Origin: a virus
Strand: one strand, 5' to 3'
Virus record (IMG/VR): IMGVR_UViG_3300037240_000232
Location: 1 to 22,381 of that record
DNA: 22,381 bases
Shown: in pieces, positions 1 through 6,455 of the stretch
How positions within the stretch are numbered: position 1 is the first letter of the stretch
How the letters are laid out: every line of letters starts with the position of its first letter
Position numbers and translations under genes: made by a program
Notes under the pieces: model-generated
Database searches by the model: none
What the model was told of the DNA's origin: nothing
Seen by the model: only the letters and a program-made list of their open reading frames with translations

Positions 1-1
1 T

Positions 2-40
2 ATCACAATTCCCTTTCGGACACAAGAGGCACACTTATGA
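2..40 (+). CDS. possible 3' end of an upstream gene (partial)
   Basis: The frame starting at base 2 is open to a TGA at 38-40, which overlaps the ATG of the next gene as ATGA. The same ATGA junction joins several other gene pairs in this window, so a translationally coupled upstream gene ending here is plausible. Only 12 residues are visible and no function can be given. Another frame is also open over this short stretch. Confidence 0.3.
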   Translation: MTIPFRTQEAHL

Positions 41-1224
41 ATCAAGTTCAAACGGCAGTGAGTCCGGCCACACAAACGGCTCAAGATCCTTTAGTCGATT
101 CTTTCTTTACAGATATCGGCAACACAAAACCATATTTTAAAGCGGCATTTGAAGGCGACCCCGGAACCGGCAAAAGCTGGACCAGCGCGCTTGTTGCCAT
201 CGGCATTCATAAAATGATTAAAAGCACTAAGCCTATAGTCATTATCGATACCGAAAAGGCTTCCAAGTTCTTAGTGGACTTATTTGCCGAGCATGGCATT
301 AAGGCTATGGTTCGCGAAAGCCAGTCATTGGCCGACTTTGTTAAAGCCATTGATCTTTGCTCAAAGGGTTTTTCCGACATTATTATTGTCGACAGCATTA
401 CCCACCTTTGGATGAATTTCCAAGAGGCTTATAAAAGAAAATTAAATAGGCAGACTTTCCAGATTCAGGACTGGATGACCATTAAGTCGGATTGGAATAA
501 AAACTTTTCCAACTTGGTGGTGCATTCCCCGGTTCACATTCTGGCTACGGGTAGAATCTCCGACCGCATGGAGCAGGAAGTAGATGAGGACGGCCGCAAG
601 GAATTCACTAAGACCGGCGTAAAAATGCAGGCGGAAAAGAATGCGGCTTACGAGTTCGATATGCTCGTTCTTATGGAACGGCATGAAATCATCCAGCGCA
701 AGAAGCGCGAGGTCTGGCGCCAGGCAGTGGTGCTTAAAGGCCGCGGCAACTTGCTCGATGGCGCGGTGTTTAAAAACCCCGACTACGAAAACTTTGCTCC
801 GGCAGTTGAAGCGGTGCTAAAGGATCCGGCTGCGGCTAGATTCGATCAGGGCGAAACCGATGCCGCCGCTTTGATTACAACCGAAGAAGATAAGCGCGGC
901 TGGGTTCAGGCTAAAAAGAAATGGCTGGAAGAAATTGAAGGCTATTTGGTTCAGGTCAGGCCTGGACAGGATGCGGTTTCCAAAAAGTTTAAAGTCGATG
1001 CAATTGAATATGCTTTCGGGACCCGCAGCTGGACTGCGATCGAGGGCATGTCCCCCGATAAGCTGGAAGTAGGCTTTGGAAAAATCCAAGAATTCACCCA
1101 GCAGTTTATTGAGAAAGAAAAAGCGGCTTTGCTGCCTCCGGTAAAGGAAGGCGAAAGCGAAGCTGCTAAGAAAATCCGCGCCGGGATTGAGAAGACGAAA
1201 GGAAAAAAGCATGAACCTGCCTAA
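37..1224 (+). CDS. RecA-like AAA ATPase (AAA_24/Sak4-type phage ATP-binding protein)
   Basis: A 395-residue protein with a P-loop NTPase core. Walker A is GDPGTGKS at residues 40-47, an IIDTE strand with an acidic residue follows at 69-73, and Walker B is IIIVD at 115-119, followed by Ser and Thr as in RecA-like cores. This order matches the AAA_24 / Sak4 group of phage ATPases, which are linked to single-strand annealing and recombination, although Sak4 proteins are often shorter. The C-terminal part from about residue 260 is charged and helical and may be a separate partner-binding region. A weak AAGAGG lies 8 bases before the ATG. The gene heads a run of small genes before the replication gene, which fits a DNA recombination or repair role. 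The fold is clear; the exact function is inferred. Confidence 0.8.
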   Translation: MNQVQTAVSPATQTAQDPLVDSFFTDIGNTKPYFKAAFEGDPGTGKSWTSALVAIGIHKMIKSTKPIVIIDTEKASKFLVDLFAEHGIKAMVRESQSLADFVKAIDLCSKGFSDIIIVDSITHLWMNFQEAYKRKLNRQTFQIQDWMTIKSDWNKNFSNLVVHSPVHILATGRISDRMEQEVDEDGRKEFTKTGVKMQAEKNAAYEFDMLVLMERHEIIQRKKREVWRQAVVLKGRGNLLDGAVFKNPDYENFAPAVEAVLKDPAAARFDQGETDAAALITTEEDKRGWVQAKKKWLEEIEGYLVQVRPGQDAVSKKFKVDAIEYAFGTRSWTAIEGMSPDKLEVGFGKIQEFTQQFIEKEKAALLPPVKEGESEAAKKIRAGIEKTKGKKHEPA

Positions 1225-1540
1225 GCTGCTTACTCAAAACCAAGCCTATGTCAGCGAAATTATCAATACCAGTTTTATGGGTACGGTTGAAATCACCTAT
1301 AAGGAGCTAATCAACCTGCTCGGCAGGGCTCATTTTGAAGGCAGCGTGGATGATAAAGTCGGCGTACAGTGGGCTTACCTGATTAGCCGCGACAATAAAA
1401 AAACCGTTGTAACCATCTATGACTACAAATATGACGGAGATCCTGCTGAGCTAACCACTTGGCATATTGGCGGCAAAGGCGACCAAGAATTAATCAAGGA
1501 TTGGGTGAAGGCCGTCTTTCAGCGGCCCATGAGCAAATAG
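1211..1540 (+). CDS. small phage protein of unknown function
   Basis: A 109-residue protein that I do not recognise. The ATG at 1211 is preferred over an in-frame TTG at 1187 because it has an AGGA-type ribosome site just upstream. It overlaps the end of the ATPase gene by 14 bases, so the two are probably co-translated. The sequence looks like a small soluble alpha/beta domain: a helical N-terminus, then alternating strands (VQWAYLISRD, TVVTIYDYKYDG) and a C-terminal amphipathic helix. There is no membrane segment, signal peptide or obvious catalytic motif. Its position between a recombination ATPase and the replication gene suggests an early DNA-metabolism accessory role, by context only. 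Confidence 0.7.
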   Translation: MNLPKLLTQNQAYVSEIINTSFMGTVEITYKELINLLGRAHFEGSVDDKVGVQWAYLISRDNKKTVVTIYDYKYDGDPAELTTWHIGGKGDQELIKDWVKAVFQRPMSK

Positions 1541-1546
1541 GAGCAT

Positions 1547-1747
1547 ATGAAAAACGACAAATTAATCCAATTTACTTTCAAATTAAATTTGGGCAAGGAA
1601 CAGGCAGTGAAATGGCCAAAGGCCAGCATACGGCAAGTCATGACCGTATATGAGGCCGTGCTTGGCAGATTCGTCTACGAACAGTCTGGAAAAAAGCCGC
1701 GGCGCAGCCGCACTGTCACGCTTTACTTGCACAGGGAAAATCTATGA
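1547..1747 (+). CDS. small basic protein of unknown function
   Basis: A 66-residue protein with a clear Shine-Dalgarno (AGGAG, 5 bases before the ATG). It is basic, with a cluster GKKPRRSRT near residues 48-56, and ends in a short strand. This composition would suit nucleic-acid binding, but no known motif is visible. It starts 7 bases after the previous stop and its own stop overlaps the next start (ATGA at 1744), so it sits in a tight early operon. I do not recognise the family. Confidence 0.65.
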   Translation: MKNDKLIQFTFKLNLGKEQAVKWPKASIRQVMTVYEAVLGRFVYEQSGKKPRRSRTVTLYLHRENL

Positions 1748-2010
1748 ACCAAGCATTATTGAACGAGTTAAATCGCATCAAAAATCGCAATGTGCGCAAG
1801 CTGGTCGAAGAGACCATTTTGCCCGAAGTAATCGACAACATTAATGATTATGCCGGCGGCATGATGCGGCACATACAAAAAGATTTAACGGAACGGGAAG
1901 CTTTGCAGTCCATGGAAATGCTGGAAGAAATGCATGTTAAGGAGTTGATTTATTGCCTACGCATGTGGCTTAAGGGCAGCGAGGCGGTAAGAGGAGTTAT
2001 AAAAGTTTAG
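1744..2010 (+). CDS. small helical protein of unknown function
   Basis: An 88-residue protein, predicted almost wholly helical from its pattern of leucines, charged residues and methionines. There is no membrane segment and no recognisable domain. The start is fixed by an ATGA overlap with the previous gene, with an AGGG just upstream. It is followed by a 63-base gap with a strong hairpin and then a micro-gene. Size and content are typical of phage early accessory proteins, and function is not assignable. Confidence 0.65.
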   Translation: MNQALLNELNRIKNRNVRKLVEETILPEVIDNINDYAGGMMRHIQKDLTEREALQSMEMLEEMHVKELIYCLRMWLKGSEAVRGVIKV

Positions 2011-2013
2011 TTG

Positions 2014-2058
2014 GCTCTCGACCCGCTTCCTTTGTCGCGAGAGCGCAAGGGCAGCGGG
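2014..2058 (+). promoter_or_regulatory. intergenic RNA with two competing hairpins
   Basis: Two mutually exclusive stems are visible. A perfect 7-bp stem pairs GCTCTCG (2014-2020) with CGAGAGC (2038-2044). A longer stem pairs 2022-2034 with 2046-2058, 12 of 13 positions pairing with one G-U. A GGAG site at 2061-2064 and a small gene at 2074 follow. There is no T-run, so it is not an ordinary intrinsic terminator. It resembles the hairpin gap before the gene at 11788, sharing GCTTCCT and AGCGGGA words. Confidence 0.5.
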
Positions 2059-2073
2059 ATGGAGATCTAATTT

Positions 2074-2154
2074 ATGGACTACGATTTAGAAATTGAAAAA
2101 CGCTATCATCCGGAAAACTTTGAAAAGCCGGACGAATCGGAAACCGAAGATTAA
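2074..2154 (+). CDS. 26-residue acidic micro-protein candidate
   Basis: A short frame with ATG at 2074 and TAA at 2152-2154, preceded by GGAG 9 bases upstream. The product is strongly acidic, about ten Asp/Glu in 26 residues. It is too short for homology inference. Support comes from the ribosome site, the start context identical to neighbouring genes (AATTTATG) and its fit in an otherwise unexplained gap. It could be a chance frame or a leader peptide. Confidence 0.4.
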   Translation: MDYDLEIEKRYHPENFEKPDESETED

Positions 2155-2175
2155 ATAAAAATCTCACCTTTAAAT

Positions 2176-2199
2176 TGACCAAGTCAGCAATCTGACCAA
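2176..2199. repeat. paired TGACCAA repeats, possible operator
   Basis: The 81-base gap before the winged-helix gene holds TGACCAA twice (2176-2182 and 2193-2199), 17 bases apart. Between and overlapping them is a small inverted repeat, GTCAG (2183-2187) and CTGAC (2192-2196). The first copy overlaps a TTGACC that looks like a -35 box, but I see no -10 box at the right distance. A binding site for one of the two winged-helix proteins encoded just downstream is possible. Confidence 0.3.
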
Positions 2200-2235
2200 C
2201 CCTTCACCTTGCTCCCCTTGGGAAAACTCTAATTT

Positions 2236-2760
2236 ATGTTTTATATCCAAGTATCAAATGGACTCCTTAAAGGCGACCACCGCAAGCGCATGGGCGAAGC
2301 GGTGTGGGAGTTTATGTGGTGCATCGATAAAATAACAAAAATTGATGAGGATGGAATCGGCTGGGTGCTAGGCGGCAAGCCTATTAATCTCAAAGACCTT
2401 TCCGGCGATATGGGAGTCCATTTTACCACCGTTAGCCGCAACTTAAATAAGTTGCAAAAATTCGGCTATTTAGGTCTAGTGCATACTCCTTACGGAATCC
2501 GCATCAGCATAAATAAAGCAAAAAAAGTTTTCAAAAAGAACCACGGCAACGCTGTGGATAAACCTGAGGACAAGAAAAACAGGTTTAGCGTTTCCGAAAG
2601 GAGGTTTAGCGTAAACGCTAATCCTAATAAGATAGCTTCGCCAGTTACAGAATATAAATATTCCAGTAGCGGCGGCAATAAAAATTTTGAACCAATAAAC
2701 GCAGAAGGCAGAAAAAAAGTTGAAGAATTAAAAAAGAAATTAACCATTAAATCCATATGA
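2236..2760 (+). CDS. winged-helix replication-initiator-like protein
   Basis: A 174-residue protein. Residues 1-30 and the following WGVLGGKP-like hairpin precede a helix-turn-helix (LKDLSGDMGVHFTTVSRNLN, about 53-72) and a wing, the arrangement of phage replication organisers such as the lambda O N-terminal domain. Residues 95-174 are charged and low in complexity and end in a Lys/Glu helix. The DNA for this linker carries a DnaA box and iteron-like repeats, as in phages whose origin lies inside the initiator gene. No helicase-loader domain is visible. The gene overlaps the next as ATGA. The winged helix is clear; the replication role is inferred, and a plain transcription factor is the alternative. 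Confidence 0.65.
   Translation: MFYIQVSNGLLKGDHRKRMGEAVWEFMWCIDKITKIDEDGIGWVLGGKPINLKDLSGDMGVHFTTVSRNLNKLQKFGYLGLVHTPYGIRISINKAKKVFKKNHGNAVDKPEDKKNRFSVSERRFSVNANPNKIASPVTEYKYSSSGGNKNFEPINAEGRKKVEELKKKLTIKSI
2553..2756. other. candidate replication origin inside the initiator-like gene
   Basis: TGTGGATAA at 2553-2561 is a perfect DnaA-box consensus on the minus strand. AGGTTTAGCGT occurs at 2581-2591 and 2602-2612 (21 bp apart), and an inverted copy with one mismatch at 2615-2625, forming a TTAGCG/CGCTAA dyad with the second copy. About 130 bp of AT-rich sequence follow (roughly 2626-2756), with long A runs. The order box, iterons, AT-rich region is the known layout of lambda-like and plasmid origins. 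Function is inferred from layout. Confidence 0.5.
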
Positions 2761-2972
2761 ACATGAATCAAAATCTCTCTGTGCGGGAACAGGAGGCGTT
2801 GGAAAACATTGCCACTTTTCGCGATCTCTACGGCTATAGCCCCAGCTATTCCCAGCTCGGCAAACTTATGGGCGTAAGTAAATCTTATGTTGCCCAACTT
2901 GTTGAACTTTTAATCAGTAAAAAGCTTATTGCCAAGGACGGCAACAAAGCTAGAACACTGCAAATTTTATGA
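2757..2972 (+). CDS. LexA-type winged-helix DNA-binding protein, no peptidase domain
   Basis: A 71-residue protein that matches the N-terminal DNA-binding domain of LexA in pattern: a helix with REQEALENIATF, then GYSPSYSQLGKLMGVSKSYV (helix-turn-helix, about residues 26-45), then a helix and a wing ending KARTLQIL. The Ser-Lys autopeptidase domain of LexA is absent, so it cannot be cleaved like LexA. The start overlaps the previous stop as ATGA; a second ATG lies two codons in. It is coupled to the replication gene upstream and the methyltransferase downstream. A small repressor or activator of early genes is likely. Confidence 0.7.
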   Translation: MNMNQNLSVREQEALENIATFRDLYGYSPSYSQLGKLMGVSKSYVAQLVELLISKKLIAKDGNKARTLQIL

Positions 2973-4234
2973 GCGATCTTGTTTTTCACAACGAGAAGAG
3001 AAAGGTTAGCGAGCTTATTCCTTACGAACTCAATCCCCGCAAAATCTCTCCGGAGCAGATGGAGCAGTTAAAGATCAGCCTTGAAAAGTTTGGTTTGGTG
3101 GAAGTGCCGGCCATTGATCTTGATAACCGCATTATTGCCGGCCACCAGAGGCTCAAAGCCTTACAGGTGCTTGGGCGTGCAGAGGAAAGCATCGACGTGC
3201 GCGTGCCTAACAGGAAGCTTACCGAGCTGGAGTTTCAGGAATACAATCTGCGCAGCAATAGAAATACCGGCGAATGGGCTTACGACTTACTTGCTCGGTT
3301 TGATGAGGACTTGTTAAATGCTATCGGCTTCAATGCTTTTGAAATCGATCGCGTATTTGATTTAAAAACCAAAGAGGATGAATTTGATGCGGACGCCGAG
3401 GCCAATAAAATCATAAATCCAACTGCGCAGCGAGGCGATATTTATCGCTTGGGCAAACATCGGCTCATGTGCGGTGACGCTACCAGCGAAGCGGACGTCG
3501 GCTCGCTTATGGACGGAGAGTTGGCGGATGTGGTTTTCACCGATCCCCCGTATATGGTTGATTACAAATCGCCGGGAGGGCTTACTTACAATTCCAGTAA
3601 GTTCGGCGGCACGGGTGGAAAAATTTTCAATGACAACCTGAACGACGAAGAAGCGTTGCAATTTTATATTAATGTCTTAAATAATCTTTATAAATTCAGC
3701 CGCGACTTTACTCCGATCTATTGGTGGTTTGCAAATAAAAACAATTTAATGAACCGCGTGGCTTTTGAGCAGACCGATTGGTTTATGTCGCAAATAATTA
3801 TCTGGCTTAAAAATTCCATGATTTTCAGCCAAGGCCAGGACTATCACCGCTGTTACGAACCTTGCATGTTCGGATGGAAAAAAGGAAAGAAGCATTTTAA
3901 AAATAAAGAAATCGCAAATTATAAGGATGTGTTCGGCACAATGGAGTTTGACGAATTCCAGCATTACTTGGATGTCTGGTTTCAAAAGCGCGATAACACG
4001 GCCGATTATGTCCACCCGACGCAGAAACCCATTAAGCTGGCTGAACGCGCATTGTTTAAAAGCTCTAAGCCTGATGGCATTGTGGTTGATTTATTCGGCG
4101 GCAGTGGCTCTACTCTTATGGCCTGCGAGCAAATGCACCGTGCGGCTAGGGTCATGGAGTTGGACCCGAAATACGTGGATGTCATTATTTTGCGGTGGGA
4201 AAAGTTTACCGGCATGAAGGCCGAAAAACTCTAA
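2969..4234 (+). CDS. ParB-like domain fused to a DNA methyltransferase
   Basis: A 421-residue two-domain enzyme. Residues about 10-110 are a ParB/sulfiredoxin-like domain with the hallmark RIIAGHQRLKAL (54-65). Residues about 155-415 are an amino-methyltransferase: catalytic DPPY at 192-195 comes before the SAM-binding FGGSGST at 376-382, the order of beta-class N6-adenine/N4-cytosine DNA methylases. An HPTQKP motif before the SAM site is also typical. No restriction endonuclease is next to it, so it is probably an orphan modifier that protects or marks phage DNA, or affects packaging just before the terminase genes. It overlaps the LexA-like gene as ATGA. Target sequence cannot be read from the protein. 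Confidence 0.92.
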   Translation: MSDLVFHNEKRKVSELIPYELNPRKISPEQMEQLKISLEKFGLVEVPAIDLDNRIIAGHQRLKALQVLGRAEESIDVRVPNRKLTELEFQEYNLRSNRNTGEWAYDLLARFDEDLLNAIGFNAFEIDRVFDLKTKEDEFDADAEANKIINPTAQRGDIYRLGKHRLMCGDATSEADVGSLMDGELADVVFTDPPYMVDYKSPGGLTYNSSKFGGTGGKIFNDNLNDEEALQFYINVLNNLYKFSRDFTPIYWWFANKNNLMNRVAFEQTDWFMSQIIIWLKNSMIFSQGQDYHRCYEPCMFGWKKGKKHFKNKEIANYKDVFGTMEFDEFQHYLDVWFQKRDNTADYVHPTQKPIKLAERALFKSSKPDGIVVDLFGGSGSTLMACEQMHRAARVMELDPKYVDVIILRWEKFTGMKAEKL

Positions 4235-4238
4235 ACTT

Positions 4239-4742
4239 ATGGATCATGAAAACATACAAAAACATACAAAATCGCTTGTCCCTACAAAATACTATGACAT
4301 GTTTACCTACCGGCTAATGGGTCTTACTTATGAGCAAATAGCTGAAAAAACCGGCTATTCAGCCCCCTGGGTCAGGGCATTGTTTGCCAAGAGCGGTGTA
4401 TTGTATGAATTTTGGCAGCAGTGGCTTGAAGCGGCTAAGGAAAACAGCGTAGACGAGGCTCTCACCATGGTTTTCGGACACTTGCCCGATATTATGCGCA
4501 CTCGCATTTTGCAGGCCAAGTCTTTGGGTGCCGGATCGGTTGAATCTACAAAGCTTATTTTCGGATTGACGCTGGGGTTAGACCGCAAGAAAACCGTAGA
4601 ACCCATACCTCTTGATTCAAATGATGAACGGCAGCAAATGATTTTGCAAGCATTCTCTAATTTCAAAATATTGAATGATAAACCAAACCCTAACAACCCA
4701 GACGGCCAAGGAAATAATTCAAAGCCAGCAGCTGCGCCGTGA
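4239..4742 (+). CDS. terS: terminase small subunit (probable)
   Basis: A 167-residue protein directly before the large terminase. It has an N-terminal helix-turn-helix (GLTYEQIAEKTGYSAPWVRA, about 28-47) as in DNA-recognising small terminase subunits, a helical middle region suitable for ring assembly, and a disordered Pro/Asn/Gly-rich tail from about residue 145. The tail is encoded in the 68-base overlap with the large subunit gene. There is no Shine-Dalgarno before the ATG. The known role is to recognise the packaging start site and stimulate the large subunit. The assignment rests on position plus the HTH, since small subunits are poorly conserved. A tandem ACATACAAAA-like repeat lies in the first codons. 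Confidence 0.75.
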   Translation: MDHENIQKHTKSLVPTKYYDMFTYRLMGLTYEQIAEKTGYSAPWVRALFAKSGVLYEFWQQWLEAAKENSVDEALTMVFGHLPDIMRTRILQAKSLGAGSVESTKLIFGLTLGLDRKKTVEPIPLDSNDERQQMILQAFSNFKILNDKPNPNNPDGQGNNSKPAAAP

Positions 4743-6093
4743 AGCTGCTAAAACTTTTCTGGGTTTTTGTTTGATTTATCTCCCTCACTACTTTAGTTTG
4801 CCAGCTGCTGATTTTCATCCGGAGCTAATAAATCTTTTGGAGGATTGGAATAACGAGCTGCTTTCTATTGCCGGCTTTCGCGGAAGCGCAAAATCTACCT
4901 TTGGAGGACTTGCATTGCCGCTTTGGGCGGCATTGGAAAACAAAGCTAAGTTTATTATTCCGATTAATGAAACCGACGAAGTTGTTAAACTCACCATTGC
5001 AAATATAAGGCAGGAGCTGGAAGACAACGAATTCATCTTGGCCGACTACGGACTGCAAATAGACAATAAATTATCGGCGACTAAATTTACAGAGTCTAAC
5101 ATTTTACTTTCAAACGGCTGCCGCATTTGGGGCAGAAGCCGAGGGCAGAAAATTCGCGGACTTAGGCATAAGCAGTATCGCCCGGACTTGGTAATAATCG
5201 ATGATCCGGAAGAGCGCGAAAAAGTGCAGAAGAAAGAATACCGCGATAAAACCGAGCAATGGCTTAGAGGCGATGTCATTCCCTCGATTGAAGAAAGCAA
5301 AGCGAGGTTGGTTGTTATAGGAAACGTGCTGCACACCGACAGTCTAATGGCTCGTTTAAAAGTCGACGAAGTGTTTATTCATCGCGACTATTCTCTAATT
5401 GATAAAAACGGCAAGTGTGTTTGGCAAGGTAAATATCTGAATGAGGCTGCATTAAAAAAACAGGAAGCTAAAGTCGGACGCATTGCTTGGATGCGGGAAT
5501 ATCTTTTAAAGGTTGTGCCGCCGGACGATCAGGAAGTTAAAGAGGAATGGATTCAGTATTATGACAGGTTGCCAAAAGATTCAGCGGGCAAAGGCGGCGT
5601 AGGCGTTGACCTGGCTATTAGTAAAAAAGAAACCGCGGACTTTACCGCAATGGTGTCTGGAATACTTTCCCTTGATAACGCGCAGCCGAAGATTTACGTG
5701 ATACCAAATCCCGTTAATGAGCATTTAACTTTCCACGAAACTATTGAGCAGATGAAAAGCATTCACATCGCAATGCGCCTCTATGCCCACCCCACCTTTT
5801 ATATTGAAGATGTCGCTTACCAAAAGGCTGCGATTCAGGAAGCTAACCGGCACATGCTTTCCGTGCAAGCCATGAAGGCAGGCGGCGACAAGCGCGCAAG
5901 ACTTAGGACTGCCGCAACGTATATTCAAAACGGCGTGGTGCTGTTTCCAAAAAAAGGATGCGAGGATTTGATTGCGCAGCTGCTCGGCTTTGGAGTTGAA
6001 GACCATGACGATTTGGTCGATGCCTTGGTGTATTTAATCTTAGGACTTTCCGACGATGGTTTGGATATGCCGGAAGTAATTTTATTAGGCTAA
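4675..6093 (+). CDS. terL: terminase large subunit
   Basis: A 472-residue packaging motor. The N-terminal ATPase has an adenine-binding region near 20-30, Walker A GFRGSAKST (67-75), Walker B LVIIDDPEE (172-180) and an IGN coupling motif near 215-217. The C-terminal RNase H-like nuclease has the acidic residues of GVDLAIS (D312), YIEDV (E378/D379) and HDDLVDA (444-450). Both domains look complete. It pumps DNA through the portal and cuts the concatemer. The ATG at 4675 gives a 68-base overlap with the small subunit gene. It is supported by the conserved-looking LRREAAKTF segment (20-28) encoded partly in the overlap, and no later ATG precedes Walker A. No Shine-Dalgarno is seen. Confidence 0.95.
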   Translation: MINQTLTTQTAKEIIQSQQLRREAAKTFLGFCLIYLPHYFSLPAADFHPELINLLEDWNNELLSIAGFRGSAKSTFGGLALPLWAALENKAKFIIPINETDEVVKLTIANIRQELEDNEFILADYGLQIDNKLSATKFTESNILLSNGCRIWGRSRGQKIRGLRHKQYRPDLVIIDDPEEREKVQKKEYRDKTEQWLRGDVIPSIEESKARLVVIGNVLHTDSLMARLKVDEVFIHRDYSLIDKNGKCVWQGKYLNEAALKKQEAKVGRIAWMREYLLKVVPPDDQEVKEEWIQYYDRLPKDSAGKGGVGVDLAISKKETADFTAMVSGILSLDNAQPKIYVIPNPVNEHLTFHETIEQMKSIHIAMRLYAHPTFYIEDVAYQKAAIQEANRHMLSVQAMKAGGDKRARLRTAATYIQNGVVLFPKKGCEDLIAQLLGFGVEDHDDLVDALVYLILGLSDDGLDMPEVILLG

Positions 6094-6103
6094 AAATAAA
6101 CCT

Positions 6104-6301
6104 ATGGAAACAAACAAATTACCCATTGAGTGGCAGCAACTTATTGTAGCGGCGAAAAGACTAAATTACGGCAAGATGACAATTACCTTTGTGGGCGGAA
6201 AACCGAGCAGCGCGAAGCTTCCCATTGAAAAAGATTTTAAATTTGGCAGCGCAAGCAATAACGATTTTGAGGATTCGCTGGATGTTATTCCTTTAGGCTG
6301 A
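6104..6301 (+). CDS. small phage protein of unknown function
   Basis: A 65-residue protein starting 10 bases after the terL stop, with no Shine-Dalgarno. The segment LNYGKMTITFVGGKPSSAKLP (about 20-40) is a beta-hairpin that vaguely resembles the small YezD/DUF2292-like pattern of a YG turn, a TI(T/V) strand and a GK turn. I cannot confirm this by eye. The acidic tail ends DVIPLG. It lies between terminase and the late promoter region, so it may be the last gene of the left operon. Confidence 0.6.
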   Translation: METNKLPIEWQQLIVAAKRLNYGKMTITFVGGKPSSAKLPIEKDFKFGSASNNDFEDSLDVIPLG

Positions 6302-6319
6302 TATCCCCAAATCGTACAG

Positions 6320-6348
6320 TTGACCCTGTAATAAAGAAATTCTAAAAT
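6320..6348 (+). promoter_or_regulatory. sigma70-type promoter before the late genes
   Basis: TTGACC (6320-6325) and TAAAAT (6343-6348) are separated by exactly 17 bases, close to the consensus TTGACA-17-TATAAT. Transcription would begin near 6355. It lies in the largest non-coding gap before the structural genes. The downstream RNA meets an intrinsic terminator at 6401-6446, so the promoter alone would make a leader RNA of about 90 nt unless readthrough occurs. Confidence 0.6.
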
Positions 6349-6400
6349 AAAAATGAGATTCTTTAAAAACTATATAAATTTAGTCTGATTTGTACTCAAT

Positions 6401-6446
6401 AGGACTACCAAACGCATTCCCCCGATGCGTTGGTAGTCCTTTTTTT
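6401..6446 (+). terminator. strong intrinsic terminator upstream of the portal gene
   Basis: The arms 6401-6417 and 6425-6440 pair over 16 bp with a single bulged A, around a 7-base C-rich loop, and are followed by a run of T to 6446. This is a textbook rho-independent terminator. It can end transcripts from the terminase operon and also from the promoter at 6320-6348, and lies only 9 bases before the portal start codon. Confidence 0.9.
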
Positions 6447-6455
6447 ATTACCCGC

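Noticed and set aside
2175-2205. TTGACC as the -35 box of a promoter for the winged-helix gene
   Set aside because: No TATAAT-like box occurs 16-18 bases downstream; the region there is C-rich.
4247-4272. Tandem ACATACAAAA-like repeat at the start of the small terminase gene
   Set aside because: Only two imperfect copies inside coding sequence; too little to call a packaging or regulatory site.
6390-6455. Upstream TTG start for the portal gene adding 22 residues
   Set aside because: The added codons are the terminator hairpin itself, and the resulting residues do not look like a portal N-terminus; the ATG at 6456 is used.
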